NCBI RefSeq assembly: GCF_001597735.1 | Contig: NZ_LUTS01000002.1 | Location: 124,001-188,000, forward strand | Direction: 5' to 3' | DNA from: Neptuniibacter pectenicola | GTDB taxonomy: Bacteria; Pseudomonadota; Gammaproteobacteria; Pseudomonadales; Balneatricaceae | Length of the DNA stretch: 64,000 bases | Shown: positions 63,779 to 64,000 of the stretch, in pieces | Position numbering within the stretch: position 1 is the stretch's first letter | How the letters are laid out: every line of letters begins with the position of its first letter | Translations under genes and position numbers: made by a program | Notes under the pieces: generated by a model | What the model saw: the letters and a program-made list of their open reading frames with translations, nothing else | Databases searched by the model: none | What the model was told of the DNA's origin: nothing

Positions 63779-64000
63779 GGAGAAGGGTGTAGTGGCTTAA
63801 TGATTCTGTACACCTTGATGGGATAAAATACCTACCAACGAAAAAGGTACAGACTATGAAAAAACGCCCAACCTACTCACCTGAATTAAGAAATAAATGG
63901 GGACGTACCCCATTAAAAGTAAAGTAAATTGACAGCTAAAGAGAATAACAATTTCAGGGTGCCTGTCCCTTGATGCTGCCTCTATTGGTGTTTCTATACC
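63779..64000. other. Right-end non-coding mobile-element debris
   Basis: Only fragments of mobile elements are visible: the truncated OrfA start, a GGGGACGTACCCC hairpin (63899-63911), and GTGCCTGTCCCTTGATG near the end. No gene can be supported. Confidence 0.6.
63856..63927 (+). pseudogene. Truncated transposase start (IS remnant)
   Basis: ATG begins MKKRPTYSPELRNK, like the N-terminus of an IS3-type OrfA (helix-turn-helix start), but after 14 codons the sequence becomes ATGGGGACGTACCCC, the end of another mobile element, and stops. So an insertion or deletion joined two elements here. Confidence 0.6.

Overview
The window is a chromosomal segment of a Gram-negative gammaproteobacterium, most likely a marine member of the Oceanospirillales (inferred from protein similarity by eye, the rnf/rsx-nth block, a PomAB-like stator and a cysM-relA-mazG order resembling Pseudomonas). 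Coding density is high. Most genes are recognisable housekeeping or signalling genes; the last ~3.3 kb is a decayed accessory region.

Layout. 1-8.8 kb: the Rnf/Rsx electron-transfer operon (end of rsxA, then rsxB, C, D, G, E), two inserted signalling genes (receiver-CheC, PAS-GGDEF) and nth. 8.85-9.35 kb is an AT-rich non-coding stretch. 9.35-12.6 kb: a GIY-YIG protein, ccoG and a MocR-type regulator. 12.7-15.9 kb: a zinc-related operon (ZrgA-like His-rich protein, ABC ATPase, permease, DUF3299) behind a Zur-like operator. 16-20.4 kb: a nucleoside-recognition membrane protein, a small zinc-ribbon protein, purT, a probable structured RNA, a PhnA-like protein and ansA. 20.5-28.4 kb: a FecR/LysM plus CHASE2-GGDEF-EAL pair, a nuclease-like protein and a PAS-GGDEF-EAL protein. 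28.4-34.9 kb: a Cus-type copper/silver RND efflux operon. 35-38.5 kb: a LysR regulator divergent from azoreductase, glutathionyl-hydroquinone reductase and pirin, a plausible quinone-stress operon. 38.4-40.7 kb: a minus-strand set (LysM-like protein, GST, GDPD). 40.8-45.3 kb: an EAL protein behind a perfect 7-1-7 Fur box, DUF924, DUF72, and a flagellar stator pair with a PilZ gene. 45.4-45.6 kb: initiator tRNA-fMet and a broken second copy. 45.7-51.5 kb: a TRAP-type binding lipoprotein with a GGDEF-EAL partner, a hydrolase-OsmC fusion and cysM. 51.8-60.6 kb: relA, mazG, ppc, adk, hemH and rlmB. 60.6-64 kb: REP sequence, REP-associated transposase remnants, short tandem repeats, a C39-like protein, an orphan Rhs-like toxin tail with a probable immunity gene, and an IS remnant.

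Themes. Cyclic-di-GMP signalling is dense: five GGDEF/EAL proteins plus a PilZ protein coupled to a stator. Metal homeostasis appears three times (Zur-zinc, Fur-EAL, Cus efflux). The least explained items are the structured RNA near 18.6-18.87 kb, the Fur-controlled EAL gene, the TRAP-lipoprotein/GGDEF-EAL pair, the nuclease with duplicated N-terminal domains, and the toxin/transposon debris at the right end. All functional calls rest on reading the sequence and knowledge of the families; no database search was run.
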